Origin: URNF01 sp045634325
GTDB lineage: Bacteria; Bacillota; Clostridia; Oscillospirales; Acutalibacteraceae
Direction: 5' to 3'
Length of the DNA: 64,000 bases
Assembly: GCA_045634325.1 (NCBI GenBank)
Contig: JAZRAA010000016.1
Coordinates: 1 to 64,000 of the forward strand
The notes beneath the pieces were generated by a model. The model had not been told where the DNA came from. It did no database searches and saw nothing but the letters and a program-made list of their open reading frames with translations. The first letter of the stretch is position 1. Every line of letters begins with the position of its first letter. Shown piece by piece: positions 33,684-42,669 of the stretch. The translations under genes were made by a program, and so were the position numbers.

Positions 33684-34157
33684 TTATTTAGAAATTTCCA
33701 ATACTTCATAGGTCACTTCTGCGCCGGTGGGCAACAGGACCTGCACTTTATCGCCTGCGGATGCGCCCAGCAGCGCTTTGCCGACAGGGGATTCGTCGGA
33801 GATTTTACCGCCCAGCGGGTCCGCTTCGGTGCTGCCGACGATTTTATATTGTACTTTTGCACCTTTAGCGTTGAGTACGGTGACTTTGGAACCGATACGC
33901 ACGGTATCGTTGCTAAGCGTGCTTTCATCCAGAATGCGCACGTGTTTCAATTGCATTTCAATTTCAGCGATACGGCCTTCCACGATAGCCTGTTCGTTTT
34001 TGGCTTCATCGTATTCGCTGTTCTCGGATAAGTCGCCGTAGCCCAGTGCGGTTTTGATTTTTTCCGCAACTTCTTTACGGCGCACGGTTTTGAGTTCTTC
34101 CAGTTCAGCCTCCAATTTTTTGAGACCTTCGGTACTCATGACCACTTCTTTAATCAT
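33684..34157 (-). CDS. greA: Transcription elongation factor GreA
   Basis: A 157-residue factor rescuing backtracked RNA polymerase by stimulating transcript cleavage. The N-terminal coiled-coil has the acidic tip DLSENSEYDEAKNEQA; the C-terminal FKBP-like domain has SDESPVGKALLGASAGD. The ATG at 34157 follows AGGAG. The greA-lysS order is common in Firmicutes. Confidence 0.96.
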   Translation of the reverse strand: MIKEVVMSTEGLKKLEAELEELKTVRRKEVAEKIKTALGYGDLSENSEYDEAKNEQAIVEGRIAEIEMQLKHVRILDESTLSNDTVRIGSKVTVLNAKGAKVQYKIVGSTEADPLGGKISDESPVGKALLGASAGDKVQVLLPTGAEVTYEVLEISK

Positions 34158-34198
34158 CGTTGTCAATCTCCTTTTTATCGGTTTCGATTATCCAAATT

Positions 34199-34227
34199 AT
34201 TATACAGATTTATAGGAGATATGTCAA
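34199..34227 (-). promoter_or_regulatory. Sigma-A promoter of greA-lysS
   Basis: Minus strand TTGACA (34222-34227), 17-nt spacer, TATAAT (34199-34204): full consensus. Confidence 0.88.
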
Positions 34228-34294
34228 GAGAAATCCAAACGTCCGTTTTTTCTGTGTTTTTGCGTAGAAATATGTGTTTTTCGTGAAAAAGCGG

Positions 34295-34323
34295 TTGACG
34301 ATTTTGGCAGGATATGGTACTCT
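34295..34323 (+). promoter_or_regulatory. Promoter of the rubrerythrin gene
   Basis: TTGACG (34295-34300), 17-nt spacer, TACTCT (34318-34323); the -10 box is weak. Confidence 0.6.
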
Positions 34324-34353
34324 TTAAATGACTATAATAAGGAGGTTTTTGCG

Positions 34354-34890
34354 ATGAACAAATATGCTGGAACACAGACCGAAAAGAACCTGGAGGCTGC
34401 TTTTGCAGGCGAGTCTCAGGCGAGAAATAAGTATACATATTTTGCATCGGTTGCGAAAAAACAGGGTTTTGAGCAAATTGCTGCGCTGTTTTTGAAAACC
34501 GCTGATAACGAAAAAGAACACGCAAAACTGTGGTTCAAAGAACTGCAGGGCATTGGCGATACTGCCCAAAATCTTGCTGCCGCCGCAGAAGGTGAGAACT
34601 ACGAATGGACCGATATGTACGAGGGTTTTGCGAAAACCGCTGACGAGGAAGGCTTCGCCGAACTCGCCCAAAAATTCCGCATGGTTGCTGCGATTGAAAA
34701 GCATCATGAGGAACGCTATCGTGCATTGCTCAAAAATGTTGAAACTGCAGCGGTATTCGAAAAATCCGACGTGAAAGTTTGGGAATGCCGCAACTGCGGT
34801 CATTTGGTGGTTGGCATGCAAGCTCCCGCTGTTTGCCCCACTTGTGCACATCCGCAAAGCTATTTTGAAGTGCACGCAGAGAACTATTAA
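34354..34890 (+). CDS. Rubrerythrin
   Basis: A 178-residue peroxide-reducing iron protein. A four-helix diiron domain (GESQARNKYTYFA, NEKEHAKLWFK, IEKHHEERYR) precedes a C-terminal rubredoxin-like domain (WECRNCGHLVVG, VCPTCAHPQSYF). It reduces H2O2 in anaerobes. AAGGAGG precedes the ATG. It is followed 90 nt later by an isomerase-like gene, with only a weak hairpin between them. Confidence 0.96.
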   Translation: MNKYAGTQTEKNLEAAFAGESQARNKYTYFASVAKKQGFEQIAALFLKTADNEKEHAKLWFKELQGIGDTAQNLAAAAEGENYEWTDMYEGFAKTADEEGFAELAQKFRMVAAIEKHHEERYRALLKNVETAAVFEKSDVKVWECRNCGHLVVGMQAPAVCPTCAHPQSYFEVHAENY

Positions 34891-34980
34891 TTTTGTCAAA
34901 TAAAATCGCTTTGGCGGTTGCTTTGAACATAAAACACAAGAGCGAAGGCTTCGCTCTATAAAAGAAAGGCGGAAAATTGT

Positions 34981-35829
34981 ATGAAAATCGGCGTATGTGT
35001 TGTTTTGCACGCAATGGATCAGTTGCCGGGCAAACTGCAACATCTGAAAGACGAAAACTTTGACACCTGTCAGTTGCTTTGCTGGAACACCGCATTGTTC
35101 ACGGAAGAAAATGCGAAAGAAGCCAAAGCTATCTTTGAAGAATACGGCATCAAAGTGTCTGCATTCTGGGCAGGTTGGAGCGGTCCTTGCGAATGGAACC
35201 TGTACGAAGGCCAAAAGACCATCGGTCTGGTGCCGCCGGAGTACAGAGAACATCGTATCAAAGAACTTTGCGCGGGTGCTGACTTTGCGCACATCTTGGG
35301 CGTAAAAGACGTGGCTACCCACATGGGCTTCATTCCGGAAGATCCGGCTGATCCTCGCTTTGAAGGCTTCTGCGATGCTGTGCGTCAGGTCGCTGAGCAT
35401 TGCAAGAAAAACGGTCAGTATCTGTTGTTTGAAACCGGTCAGGAAACTCCGACCACTATGATGCGTGCGTTTGAGACCGTCGGTTGCGACAACCTCGGTG
35501 TCAACCTCGATACCGCTAACCTCATCTTGTACGGCAGAGGCAATCCCGTGGATGCGCTCAAAGTGTTCGGCAAATATGTCCGTAACCTGCATGCGAAAGA
35601 TGGTTGCTTCCCGCCCAACGGTCATGACCTGGGCGCTGAAACCCGTCTGGGCGACGGTTGTGCAGACTTCCTTGGCGTGTTCAAGGGCTTGAAAGCTGTC
35701 AACTACGACGGCCCTGTCACCATCGAACGTGAAATCGAAGGCGACCAGCAGGTTGAAGATATCCGTTATGCACGTGAATACCTCACCAGAGTTATCCGTG
35801 AAGTCAACGGCGCAGATTACGAGTGCTAA
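34981..35829 (+). CDS. Sugar phosphate isomerase/epimerase (AP-endonuclease-2-like TIM barrel)
   Basis: A 282-residue xylose-isomerase-like TIM barrel. Metal-binding residues lie in LLFETGQETPT (Glu), GVNLDTANLI (Asp), NLHAKDG (His) and VTIEREI (Glu). Family members act as sugar epimerases, isomerases or inositol enzymes; the substrate cannot be told from the context. GGCGG precedes the ATG. It ends in a strong terminator, convergent with lysA. Confidence 0.87.
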   Translation: MKIGVCVVLHAMDQLPGKLQHLKDENFDTCQLLCWNTALFTEENAKEAKAIFEEYGIKVSAFWAGWSGPCEWNLYEGQKTIGLVPPEYREHRIKELCAGADFAHILGVKDVATHMGFIPEDPADPRFEGFCDAVRQVAEHCKKNGQYLLFETGQETPTTMMRAFETVGCDNLGVNLDTANLILYGRGNPVDALKVFGKYVRNLHAKDGCFPPNGHDLGAETRLGDGCADFLGVFKGLKAVNYDGPVTIEREIEGDQQVEDIRYAREYLTRVIREVNGADYEC

Positions 35830-35838
35830 TTTGTGAAT

Positions 35839-35874
35839 AAAAAGAGCAGATGCAATCGCATCTGCTCTTTTTTT
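35839..35874 (+). terminator. Terminator between isomerase and lysA
   Basis: AAAGAGCAGATGC/GCATCTGCTCTTT with AATC loop and a seven-T run. Confidence 0.9.
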
Positions 35875-37171
35875 ATATGTCATTTTTAATTATATCTTCC
35901 AAACTTTCCCGCTTGACTGCAACGTGTTCACCGTCTTTGGTGAGCATCACGACGGGCGGGCGGGGGATGCGGTTGTAATTCGATGCCATTGAATAGTTGT
36001 AAGCACCGGTGGTGAGCACCGCGAGCATATCCCCACGTTCGACCGAGGCGGGCAACAGCACGTCCGGTTGTAAAACGTCACCGCTTTCGCAACATTTCCC
36101 CACCACGTCACACTTAAAGTCGGCGGGCTCATGCATCTTTTCGGGGCATACCACCGTGTACGGCGACTCGTACAGTGCAAAGCGAGGATTATCGCTCATA
36201 CCGCCGTCCACCGACACGTAGTTTTTGTAACCGGGGATGCGTTTGACACTGCCCACTGTGTAGAGCGTGATACCCGCGTCAGCGACAATACTGCGCCCCG
36301 GCTCTAAACGGATGGCGGGCAAGGGCAGTTTTAACTGTGCACATGCATTTTTGACGTGCACTGCCACCTGCCGAATGTTGTCTGCAATATCAATGGTGGG
36401 GTCGTCATCGGTGTATCGCACACCGTAACCGCCGCCCAAATCCAATTGACGAGCGGTGTAGCCGTATTGCACACGCATTGCGCCGATGAATTGCAACATG
36501 ATGTCAGCCGAGCGGAAGAAGGTATCCGAATCAAACACCTGTGAGCCGACATGACAGTGGAAGCCTTCCAGCGAAATGTGCGGCAATCCCAGTGCGTAGC
36601 CGGTGATGTCTGCGGCTTGCCCTGTTTCAATCGCACTGCCGAATTTCGAGTCTACCTGACCGGTTGCCACCGCTTCGTATGTGTGGGTATCGATGCCGGG
36701 GGTGATACGCAGTAATACCTTTTGCACGATACCTTTTTGTGCCGCAATGGCGTTGACAGCATCCAGTTCTTCCGTATGGTCGGCAACAAAAAAGCCAACG
36801 CCCGCATCCATGGCATACGCAATTTCCTCGTCGGTTTTGTTATTGCCGTGGAAATAGGCGTTTTCCATCGGAAACCCCGCCGCTTTTGCAGTGTGAATTT
36901 CGCCGGCAGAAACAACGTCAATGCCGATACGTTCTTCTTTTGCAATGCGGTAGATGTCTTTGAAAGAACACGCTTTGCTGGCGTATAACACCATCGCATC
37001 TTGCCCAAACGCCTCGTTCATGGCGTCGGCGTATACCCGCATATTGCGGCGGATGCGTTGTTCATCCATCAGATACAACGGTGAGCCGTATGTGTTCAAT
37101 AATTCTTTGGTGGAACGCCCCGCAAACAATAGCTCGCCGGTAGCGTTCACCGTCAAATTTTCGCAAATCAT
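35873..37171 (-). CDS. lysA: Diaminopimelate decarboxylase
   Basis: A 432-residue PLP enzyme converting meso-DAP to L-lysine. PLP Lys is in LYASKACSFK; the fold-III signature is EGFHCHVGSQVFD, with DLGGGYGVRY, RLEPGRSIVADAG and the C-terminal CCESGDVL. The start at 37171 lies 1 nt after the dapA stop, with GAGGTG just upstream. It is co-transcribed with dapA under the lysine riboswitch. Confidence 0.97.
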   Translation of the reverse strand: MICENLTVNATGELLFAGRSTKELLNTYGSPLYLMDEQRIRRNMRVYADAMNEAFGQDAMVLYASKACSFKDIYRIAKEERIGIDVVSAGEIHTAKAAGFPMENAYFHGNNKTDEEIAYAMDAGVGFFVADHTEELDAVNAIAAQKGIVQKVLLRITPGIDTHTYEAVATGQVDSKFGSAIETGQAADITGYALGLPHISLEGFHCHVGSQVFDSDTFFRSADIMLQFIGAMRVQYGYTARQLDLGGGYGVRYTDDDPTIDIADNIRQVAVHVKNACAQLKLPLPAIRLEPGRSIVADAGITLYTVGSVKRIPGYKNYVSVDGGMSDNPRFALYESPYTVVCPEKMHEPADFKCDVVGKCCESGDVLQPDVLLPASVERGDMLAVLTTGAYNYSMASNYNRIPRPPVVMLTKDGEHVAVKRESLEDIIKNDI

Positions 37172-37172
37172 A

Positions 37173-38057
37173 TTACACCTCAACGCCTACCGCACGCATT
37201 TCATCCAGCAGGGTGGCTTTGTGGGCATCTTCCATGGAGGTGAGCGGTAAGCGCAGATAATCTTCGCACCAACCCATTGCCGCCATCGCCGCTTTTACGG
37301 GGATGGGGTTGACTTCGCTGAACAGTGCGTGAACGAGCGGCAGATACTGCAACTGCATATCGCGCGCACCCGCAACGTCGCCGTTTAAGAAACGGTCGCA
37401 CATTTCCTGTGTTTGTGCAGGCAATACGTTGGACAACACCGAGATAACACCTTTACCGCCCAGCGACATCACCGGAACAATTTGGTCGTCGTTACCGGAG
37501 TAGATATCCATTTTACCGGCAACCAAGCGCGCGGTTTCGGCAATTTGAGACAAGTCACCCGACGCTTCTTTGATGGCGGCAATCATGGGATGGTCTGCCA
37601 GCACTGCGCAGGTCGTGGGCAGGATATTACAGCCGGTACGGGACGGCACGTTATACAAAATCACCGGTTTGGTGGAGGCGTCCGCAATGGCGGTGTAGTA
37701 TTGCACCAAACCTTTTTGTGTTGCTTTGTTATAATAGGGGGTAACTGCCAAAATGGCATCTGCACCCGCTTCGCAAGCGGCACGAGTCAAATCGACGGCA
37801 TAGGCGGTGTCATTCGAACCGGTACCGGCAATGACCGGCACTCTGCCCGCCACGTGTTTGGCGGCAAACGCAATCACCGCACGGTGTTCTTCATCCGACA
37901 GGATGGAGCTTTCGCCGGTGGTACCCGCCACCACCAAAGCGGCAATACCTTGTTCGATTTGCCAGTCGATGAGTTTGGCAAATGCGTCATAATCCACGCC
38001 GTTTGCGGTGAGGGGTGTAACGATAGCGGTAGCCGCACCTTCAAAAATAGGTTTCAT
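37173..38057 (-). CDS. dapA: 4-hydroxy-tetrahydrodipicolinate synthase
   Basis: A 294-residue class I aldolase condensing pyruvate with aspartate semialdehyde, the first step specific to lysine/DAP synthesis. Motifs: VVAGTTGESSILSDEEH, VTPYYNKATQKG, YNVPSRTGCN, and the Schiff-base Lys in IAAIKEASGDLSQ. The start at 38057 follows GGAG. Expression is controlled by the upstream riboswitch. Confidence 0.97.
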   Translation of the reverse strand: MKPIFEGAATAIVTPLTANGVDYDAFAKLIDWQIEQGIAALVVAGTTGESSILSDEEHRAVIAFAAKHVAGRVPVIAGTGSNDTAYAVDLTRAACEAGADAILAVTPYYNKATQKGLVQYYTAIADASTKPVILYNVPSRTGCNILPTTCAVLADHPMIAAIKEASGDLSQIAETARLVAGKMDIYSGNDDQIVPVMSLGGKGVISVLSNVLPAQTQEMCDRFLNGDVAGARDMQLQYLPLVHALFSEVNPIPVKAAMAAMGWCEDYLRLPLTSMEDAHKATLLDEMRAVGVEV

Positions 38058-38081
38058 GATAACATTCTCCTTTTTCACAAT

Positions 38082-38109
38082 AAAAAATAGCCGCCAAAAG
38101 GGCAGCTAT
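38082..38109 (-). terminator. Attenuator terminator of dapA-lysA
   Basis: ATAGCTGCC/GGCGGCTAT stem with CTTTT loop and six T on the minus strand. It lies between the lysine aptamer and dapA, so lysine binding would favour termination. Confidence 0.85.
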
Positions 38110-38158
38110 ACACAAAATACAACGCGCGGCAGACTTTTCTGCATGCAGTCTTGTTTGT

Positions 38159-38320
38159 GGATAGCTCTCCGCATCTCTGCGACAGCAACAGACCTATTAG
38201 TGTCGGTTGCCAGCACGGTCTTTCGCCACAGACCGACTTCGGCACCCATGCCTTTTGCGTTCTCCTGTCGTGGCAGACAGTAGCGGAGAGCGGTACTCAT
38301 CATGCAGTGCGCCTCTATCT
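38159..38320 (-). promoter_or_regulatory. Lysine riboswitch (L-box)
   Basis: The minus strand opens with AGATAGAGGCGC, then GATGAGTACCG, GGGTGCCGAAG, GGCGAAAGACC and closes with GCTATCC pairing to the 5' GATAG. These are the conserved core blocks of the lysine aptamer, about 160 nt long, right after a strong promoter and before dapA. Known role: ends dapA-lysA transcription when lysine is plentiful. Confidence 0.9.
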
Positions 38321-38328
38321 TTTTGCTA

Positions 38329-38357
38329 ACAATAGCACAGCCGTGCCGGTTTGTCAA
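38329..38357 (-). promoter_or_regulatory. Sigma-A promoter of the dapA-lysA leader
   Basis: Minus strand TTGACA (38352-38357), 17-nt spacer, TATTGT (38329-38334), placing the start right at the aptamer. Confidence 0.75.
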
Positions 38358-38367
38358 TAGGTTACGC

Positions 38368-38778
38368 TCATTTTTTGCGGGTGTCGATGGTTTTACCAAA
38401 CACGATGAAACGGTCATACAAAAACTCTAATACGAAATTCGAAAGCATGGAAACAGCAAGCACCAGATATTCGTTCCAGCCCGCCGTTTCCAGCAGTTGT
38501 CCGCCCCACGTGGACAGCGGCGTGAACACGGCGTAAAATACCGCTACTTTGAGCATGGCAATCGGCACGTTACCTGCCGAACGGAAGGTGACGTTGCGGT
38601 TGAGCGTGAAATTCCAAAGCACTGATAAAATGAGGGCTGTCAAGTAACACACCCAGTAGGAAAGATGCAATAGTTCGTTTAACAGTGCAAACGATACGGC
38701 TTGAATAATCCCCGCACTGATGGAAAATAACGTAAACAGCATGGTGCGGCGCAGTTCTTTTTTGGTAGACGATTGCAT
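38368..38778 (-). CDS. GtrA family membrane protein
   Basis: A 136-residue protein with four membrane helices (TLFSISAGIIQAVSFALL, YWVCYLTALILSVLWNF, VAVFYAVFTPLSTWG, LVLAVSMLSNFVLEFLY) and the family signature NFTLNRNVTF. GtrA proteins are thought to move lipid-linked sugars in wall polysaccharide or lipid modification. GGAGGGG precedes the ATG at 38778. No glycosyltransferase is adjacent. Confidence 0.88.
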   Translation of the reverse strand: MQSSTKKELRRTMLFTLFSISAGIIQAVSFALLNELLHLSYWVCYLTALILSVLWNFTLNRNVTFRSAGNVPIAMLKVAVFYAVFTPLSTWGGQLLETAGWNEYLVLAVSMLSNFVLEFLYDRFIVFGKTIDTRKK

Positions 38779-38880
38779 AGGATAACCCCTCCATTTCGAC
38801 AAACTATTTTCATTTTACGCAAAATTTTCCCATTTGTAAAGAAAAAAATACAGCCTTCAAACGAAGACTGTATTTTTTAT

Positions 38881-40809
38881 TTATTCCAGTTCGAAAGCAC
38901 CTGTATACAGTTGATAGTAGGTGCCTTTTTGCGCAATCAGCGTGTTATGGTCGCCTCGTTCGATGATACGGCCGTTTTCCAGCACCATAATCACGTCGGC
39001 ATTGCGCACCGTAGAAAGACGGTGTGCGATGACGAAAACGGTGCGTCCTTTCATCAATTTGTCCATACCTTTTTGCACAATTGCTTCGGTGTGGGTGTCG
39101 ATGGAGGAGGTCGCTTCGTCCAAAATCATAACAGGCGGGTCGGCAACTGCCGCACGGGCGATAGCCAACAACTGCCGTTGCCCTTGGGAAAGGTTAGCGC
39201 CGTTTTGGGACAACATGGTGTCATAGCCGCCGGGCAAACGCTCAATGAAATCGTCAGCGCCCGCCAGTTTTGCCGCCGCGCGACATTCTTCGTCGGTGGC
39301 ATCCAGCCGTCCGTAGCGGATATTATCCATGACCGTTCCCGTGAACAGATTGGTTTCCTGTAACACAATACCGAGTGAACGGCGCAAATCACTTTTCTTG
39401 ATTTTGTTAATATTGATACCGTCATACCGCACCTTGCCGTCTGCAATATCGTAAAAACGGTTAATCAAATTGGTGATGGTGGTTTTGCCCGCACCGGTCG
39501 CGCCTACAAACGCTACTTTCTGACCAGGTTCGGCATACACGCTGACATCATGCAACACCTGTTTGTTTTCTTCATAGCCGAAGTCAACGTTTGTGAGTCG
39601 CACGTCACCGCGCAAGGGGGTGTAGGTGAGGGTGCCGTCACCGTGGGGGTGTTTCCACGCCCAACTGCCGGTGCGTGTGGTAGTTTCTTCAATGGTACCG
39701 TCCTCATGGATATACGCATTGACCAGCGTGACGTAGCCTTCGTCGGTTTCGGGTTTGGTATCAATCAGCTCGAAGATTCGAGAAGCACCCGCCATACCCA
39801 TCACAACCGCATTGATTTGTTGGGATACGTTGTTGATGTTGCCGGTGAACTGCTTGGTCATGTTGAGGAACGGCACCAGTATACTGATGGAAAACGCCAT
39901 ACCTGACAAACTAATGTTGGGCAGACCCGACAACAGATATAGACCACCTACCGTCGCCATTATCACGTATAAAATATTGCCGATATTCATGATAATCGGA
40001 CCGAGCATATTGGCATACGCATTGGCACGGCGGCTGTCTTCATACAAAGCGTTGTTGATGGCGTCAAAAGCTTCTTCGCCTGCTTGTTCGTGACAGAACA
40101 CTTTGACAACTTTTTGTCCGTTCATCATTTCTTGCACAAAGCCTTCTGCTTCACCGAGAGACTTTTGTTGACGGATGAAGAATTTAGCACTGCCGCCTGC
40201 TAATTTGCGGGAAGCGATCACCATCACCACAACGCCTACCGACAGAACGATGGTCATGGTGATGCTGAAATACAGCATGATGGTAAACACGCAAAGCACC
40301 ACGGCAATCGCTTGCACCAGAGAAGGAATGGCTTGCGAAATGAGTTGGCGCAGGGTGTCGATATCGTTGGTGTAGCGGCTCATAATATCGCCGTGACGGT
40401 TTTGGTCAAAATAGCGAACCGGCAGATTTTGCATGCTGTCGAACATACGGCACCGCATCTTATGCAAAAAGCCTTGGGTCATATACGCCATTAACTGATT
40501 TTGCACCGTAATGGCGAGGGTTGCCACCAAGTACAGCGCAGCCAGCACCATGATTTTCGGCACAATTTCGGTTGCGGCAGAAGTCCAGTCGCCTGTTGCC
40601 TGCCACGTTTCAATACCGGTGATGACCTGCTGAATGAACAAAGCGGGAATAGCGGAAGTTGCTGCCGAAAACAGAATACACAAGATGGTCAGCGGTGCTA
40701 ACACGGGATAGAACGAGAACAGCGATTTGATGACGCGCGGTAACGTGTCGGGATTCATCGGCGGTCTTTTACCGGCGGGACCGGGGCCGTGTTTTTGAGG
40801 TCCTTTCAC
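38881..40809 (-). CDS. ABC exporter half-transporter (consensus ATPase site partner)
   Basis: A 642-residue fused permease-ATPase. Six membrane helices precede an ATPase with Walker A GATGAGKTTITN, signature LSQGQRQLLAIARA and Walker B VMILDEATSSID (catalytic Glu present). A roughly 35-residue insertion occurs before the ATPase. It starts with GTG overlapping the upstream partner's stop, behind GGAGGTGAT. With the gene at 40806 it forms a heterodimeric multidrug/lipid-type exporter, probably exporting drugs or peptides. Confidence 0.9.
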   Translation of the reverse strand: MKGPQKHGPGPAGKRPPMNPDTLPRVIKSLFSFYPVLAPLTILCILFSAATSAIPALFIQQVITGIETWQATGDWTSAATEIVPKIMVLAALYLVATLAITVQNQLMAYMTQGFLHKMRCRMFDSMQNLPVRYFDQNRHGDIMSRYTNDIDTLRQLISQAIPSLVQAIAVVLCVFTIMLYFSITMTIVLSVGVVVMVIASRKLAGGSAKFFIRQQKSLGEAEGFVQEMMNGQKVVKVFCHEQAGEEAFDAINNALYEDSRRANAYANMLGPIIMNIGNILYVIMATVGGLYLLSGLPNISLSGMAFSISILVPFLNMTKQFTGNINNVSQQINAVVMGMAGASRIFELIDTKPETDEGYVTLVNAYIHEDGTIEETTTRTGSWAWKHPHGDGTLTYTPLRGDVRLTNVDFGYEENKQVLHDVSVYAEPGQKVAFVGATGAGKTTITNLINRFYDIADGKVRYDGININKIKKSDLRRSLGIVLQETNLFTGTVMDNIRYGRLDATDEECRAAAKLAGADDFIERLPGGYDTMLSQNGANLSQGQRQLLAIARAAVADPPVMILDEATSSIDTHTEAIVQKGMDKLMKGRTVFVIAHRLSTVRNADVIMVLENGRIIERGDHNTLIAQKGTYYQLYTGAFELE

Positions 40810-42545
40810 TGCGCATCACCTCCGTTCGTTTGCTGTGCATGGATTTCGGCGTAGATGTCGCAGCTGGCGAGCAATTGCTCGTGAGTGCCCTTGGCAACAA
40901 TTCGGCCGCCGTCCATGACGAGAATGAGGTCAGCATCCTCTACCGATGCGATACGTTGCGCAATGATGATTTTGGTGGTAGAGGGAATGAAAGATTTAAA
41001 CCCACTGCGGATGCAAGCATCGGTGCGGGTATCCACCGCACTGGTGGAATCGTCCAAAATGAGAATTTTCGGTTTCTTGAGCAGTGCACGTGCAATGCAA
41101 AGGCGTTGCTTTTGACCGCCCGATACATTGGTGCCGCCTTGCTCGATTTTGGTGTCGTATTTATCGGGGAAGCTCTCGATGAAATCGTGCGCTTGCGCCA
41201 ATTTACAAGCCTCGACTAATTCTTCGTCGGTGGCGTCGGCATTGCCCCAGCGCAGATTTTCTTTAATAGTGCCCGAAAACAGTTCGTTTTTCTGCAACAC
41301 CATGGCAACGGCATCACGCAACGTGCGCAGTTTGTATTTCCGCACGTCCACGCCGCCTACTTTCAAAACACCGTCGGTAACGTCATACAAACGGGGGATG
41401 AGTTGTACCAGCGATGATTTACCGGTACCCGTGCCGCCGATGATGCCCACTGTCATACCGCTTTCGATATGCAGATTGATGTCAGACAATGCATACCGTT
41501 TTGCCGTGGCGGCATATTTAAATGAAACGTTTTCAAAATCAACACTGCCGTCTTTGACGGTGTCCACTGCATTTTGGGGATCGACGATGGCGGGGGTTTC
41601 TTCCAACACTTCGCAAATACGTTTGATGGATTCCGCCGAAATGGTGAGAATCACGTAAATCATGGATAGCATCATCAACGACATGAGAATTTGCATACCG
41701 TAGGTAAGCATGGCGGAAATTTGTCCCACGTCGATGGTCTGACCCATGCCGGAAATCGCCATACGAGAACCGACCAGCAATACGAAAATCATATTGAAAT
41801 ACAAGCACACCTGCATAATTGGGCCGTTGAGTGCCACGATGCGTTCTGCTTTGGTGAAATCTTTGCAGATGTCACCTGCGGCGATGCCGAATTTCTGTTT
41901 TTCGTGGTCTTCTCTGGAAAACCCTTTGACAACACGCATGCCACGGACGTTTTCTTCGATGGATTCGTTCAATCGGTCGTATTTCTTGAACACACGACGA
42001 AAAGCGGGCATTGCTTTGCGGCTGATGAGGATCAAACCGCCCGCCAACACGGGGATGACCACCACGAAAGTAGCGGCCAGCGCACCGCCCATGATGTATG
42101 CCATCACCACCGAGAAAATGAGCATCAACGGTGAGCGCACGGCGGTGCGAATCACCATCATATAGGACATTTGCACGTTGGCAACGTCGGTGGTCATACG
42201 GGTGACCAGCGAAGCAGAAGAGAATTTGTCGATATTGCTGAACGCAAATTTTCCTACCGCATGGTATATATCCGTGCGCAAGTTTTTGGCAAACCCCGCG
42301 GACGCTTTGGAGCAAGTAACGGCGGCAAGTCCACCGAAACTCAGCGACACAATCGCCATAATAACCAATACCAAACCGGTTTTGAGAATTTCCTGCATAT
42401 CAGTGCCGTTTTTGACACGGTTGACCAAATCCGCCGTGATAAACGGCAGCAGTACCTCAATCACCACTTCACCGGTTATGAAAAATAAAGTGAGCAATGA
42501 TGGTTTCTTGTATTCACGTACACTGCCCAATAAGCGTTTCCACAT
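40806..42545 (-). CDS. ABC exporter half-transporter (degenerate site partner)
   Basis: A 579-residue fused permease-ATPase. Walker A is GGTGTGKSSLVQ, signature VSGGQKQRLCIARA, and Walker B ILILDDSTSAVD has Asp in place of the catalytic Glu, as in one half of known heterodimeric exporters. AAAGGA precedes the ATG at 42545. It is first in the two-gene operon and coupled to its partner by a 4-bp overlap. Confidence 0.9.
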   Translation of the reverse strand: MWKRLLGSVREYKKPSLLTLFFITGEVVIEVLLPFITADLVNRVKNGTDMQEILKTGLVLVIMAIVSLSFGGLAAVTCSKASAGFAKNLRTDIYHAVGKFAFSNIDKFSSASLVTRMTTDVANVQMSYMMVIRTAVRSPLMLIFSVVMAYIMGGALAATFVVVIPVLAGGLILISRKAMPAFRRVFKKYDRLNESIEENVRGMRVVKGFSREDHEKQKFGIAAGDICKDFTKAERIVALNGPIMQVCLYFNMIFVLLVGSRMAISGMGQTIDVGQISAMLTYGMQILMSLMMLSMIYVILTISAESIKRICEVLEETPAIVDPQNAVDTVKDGSVDFENVSFKYAATAKRYALSDINLHIESGMTVGIIGGTGTGKSSLVQLIPRLYDVTDGVLKVGGVDVRKYKLRTLRDAVAMVLQKNELFSGTIKENLRWGNADATDEELVEACKLAQAHDFIESFPDKYDTKIEQGGTNVSGGQKQRLCIARALLKKPKILILDDSTSAVDTRTDACIRSGFKSFIPSTTKIIIAQRIASVEDADLILVMDGGRIVAKGTHEQLLASCDIYAEIHAQQTNGGDAQ

Positions 42546-42575
42546 AGTGCGATGTTCCTTTCGTTGGAGTATTCC

Positions 42576-42607
42576 AATATTATACAATATTGATGTGTTT
42601 TTTGCAA
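42576..42607 (-). promoter_or_regulatory. Promoter of the ABC exporter operon with palindrome
   Basis: Minus strand TTGCAA (42602-42607), 17-nt spacer, TATAAT (42579-42584). The -10 box lies in an imperfect palindrome, AATATT-GTAT-AATATT (42576-42591), a possible repressor site. Confidence 0.65.
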
Positions 42608-42629
42608 TATTATAATTATGAACAAATTA

Positions 42630-42658
42630 TAAAAAACCGCCTCAACGAGACGGTTTTT
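42630..42658 (-). terminator. Rho-independent terminator, ilvE
   Basis: AACCGTCTC/GAGGCGGTT stem with minus-strand T-run, just after the ilvE stop. Confidence 0.8.
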
Positions 42659-42669
42659 GGTGTTGTATT

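Noticed and set aside
34324..35883. 519-codon frame opposite rubrerythrin and the isomerase
   Set aside because: Runs through a promoter and two conserved genes of the other strand.
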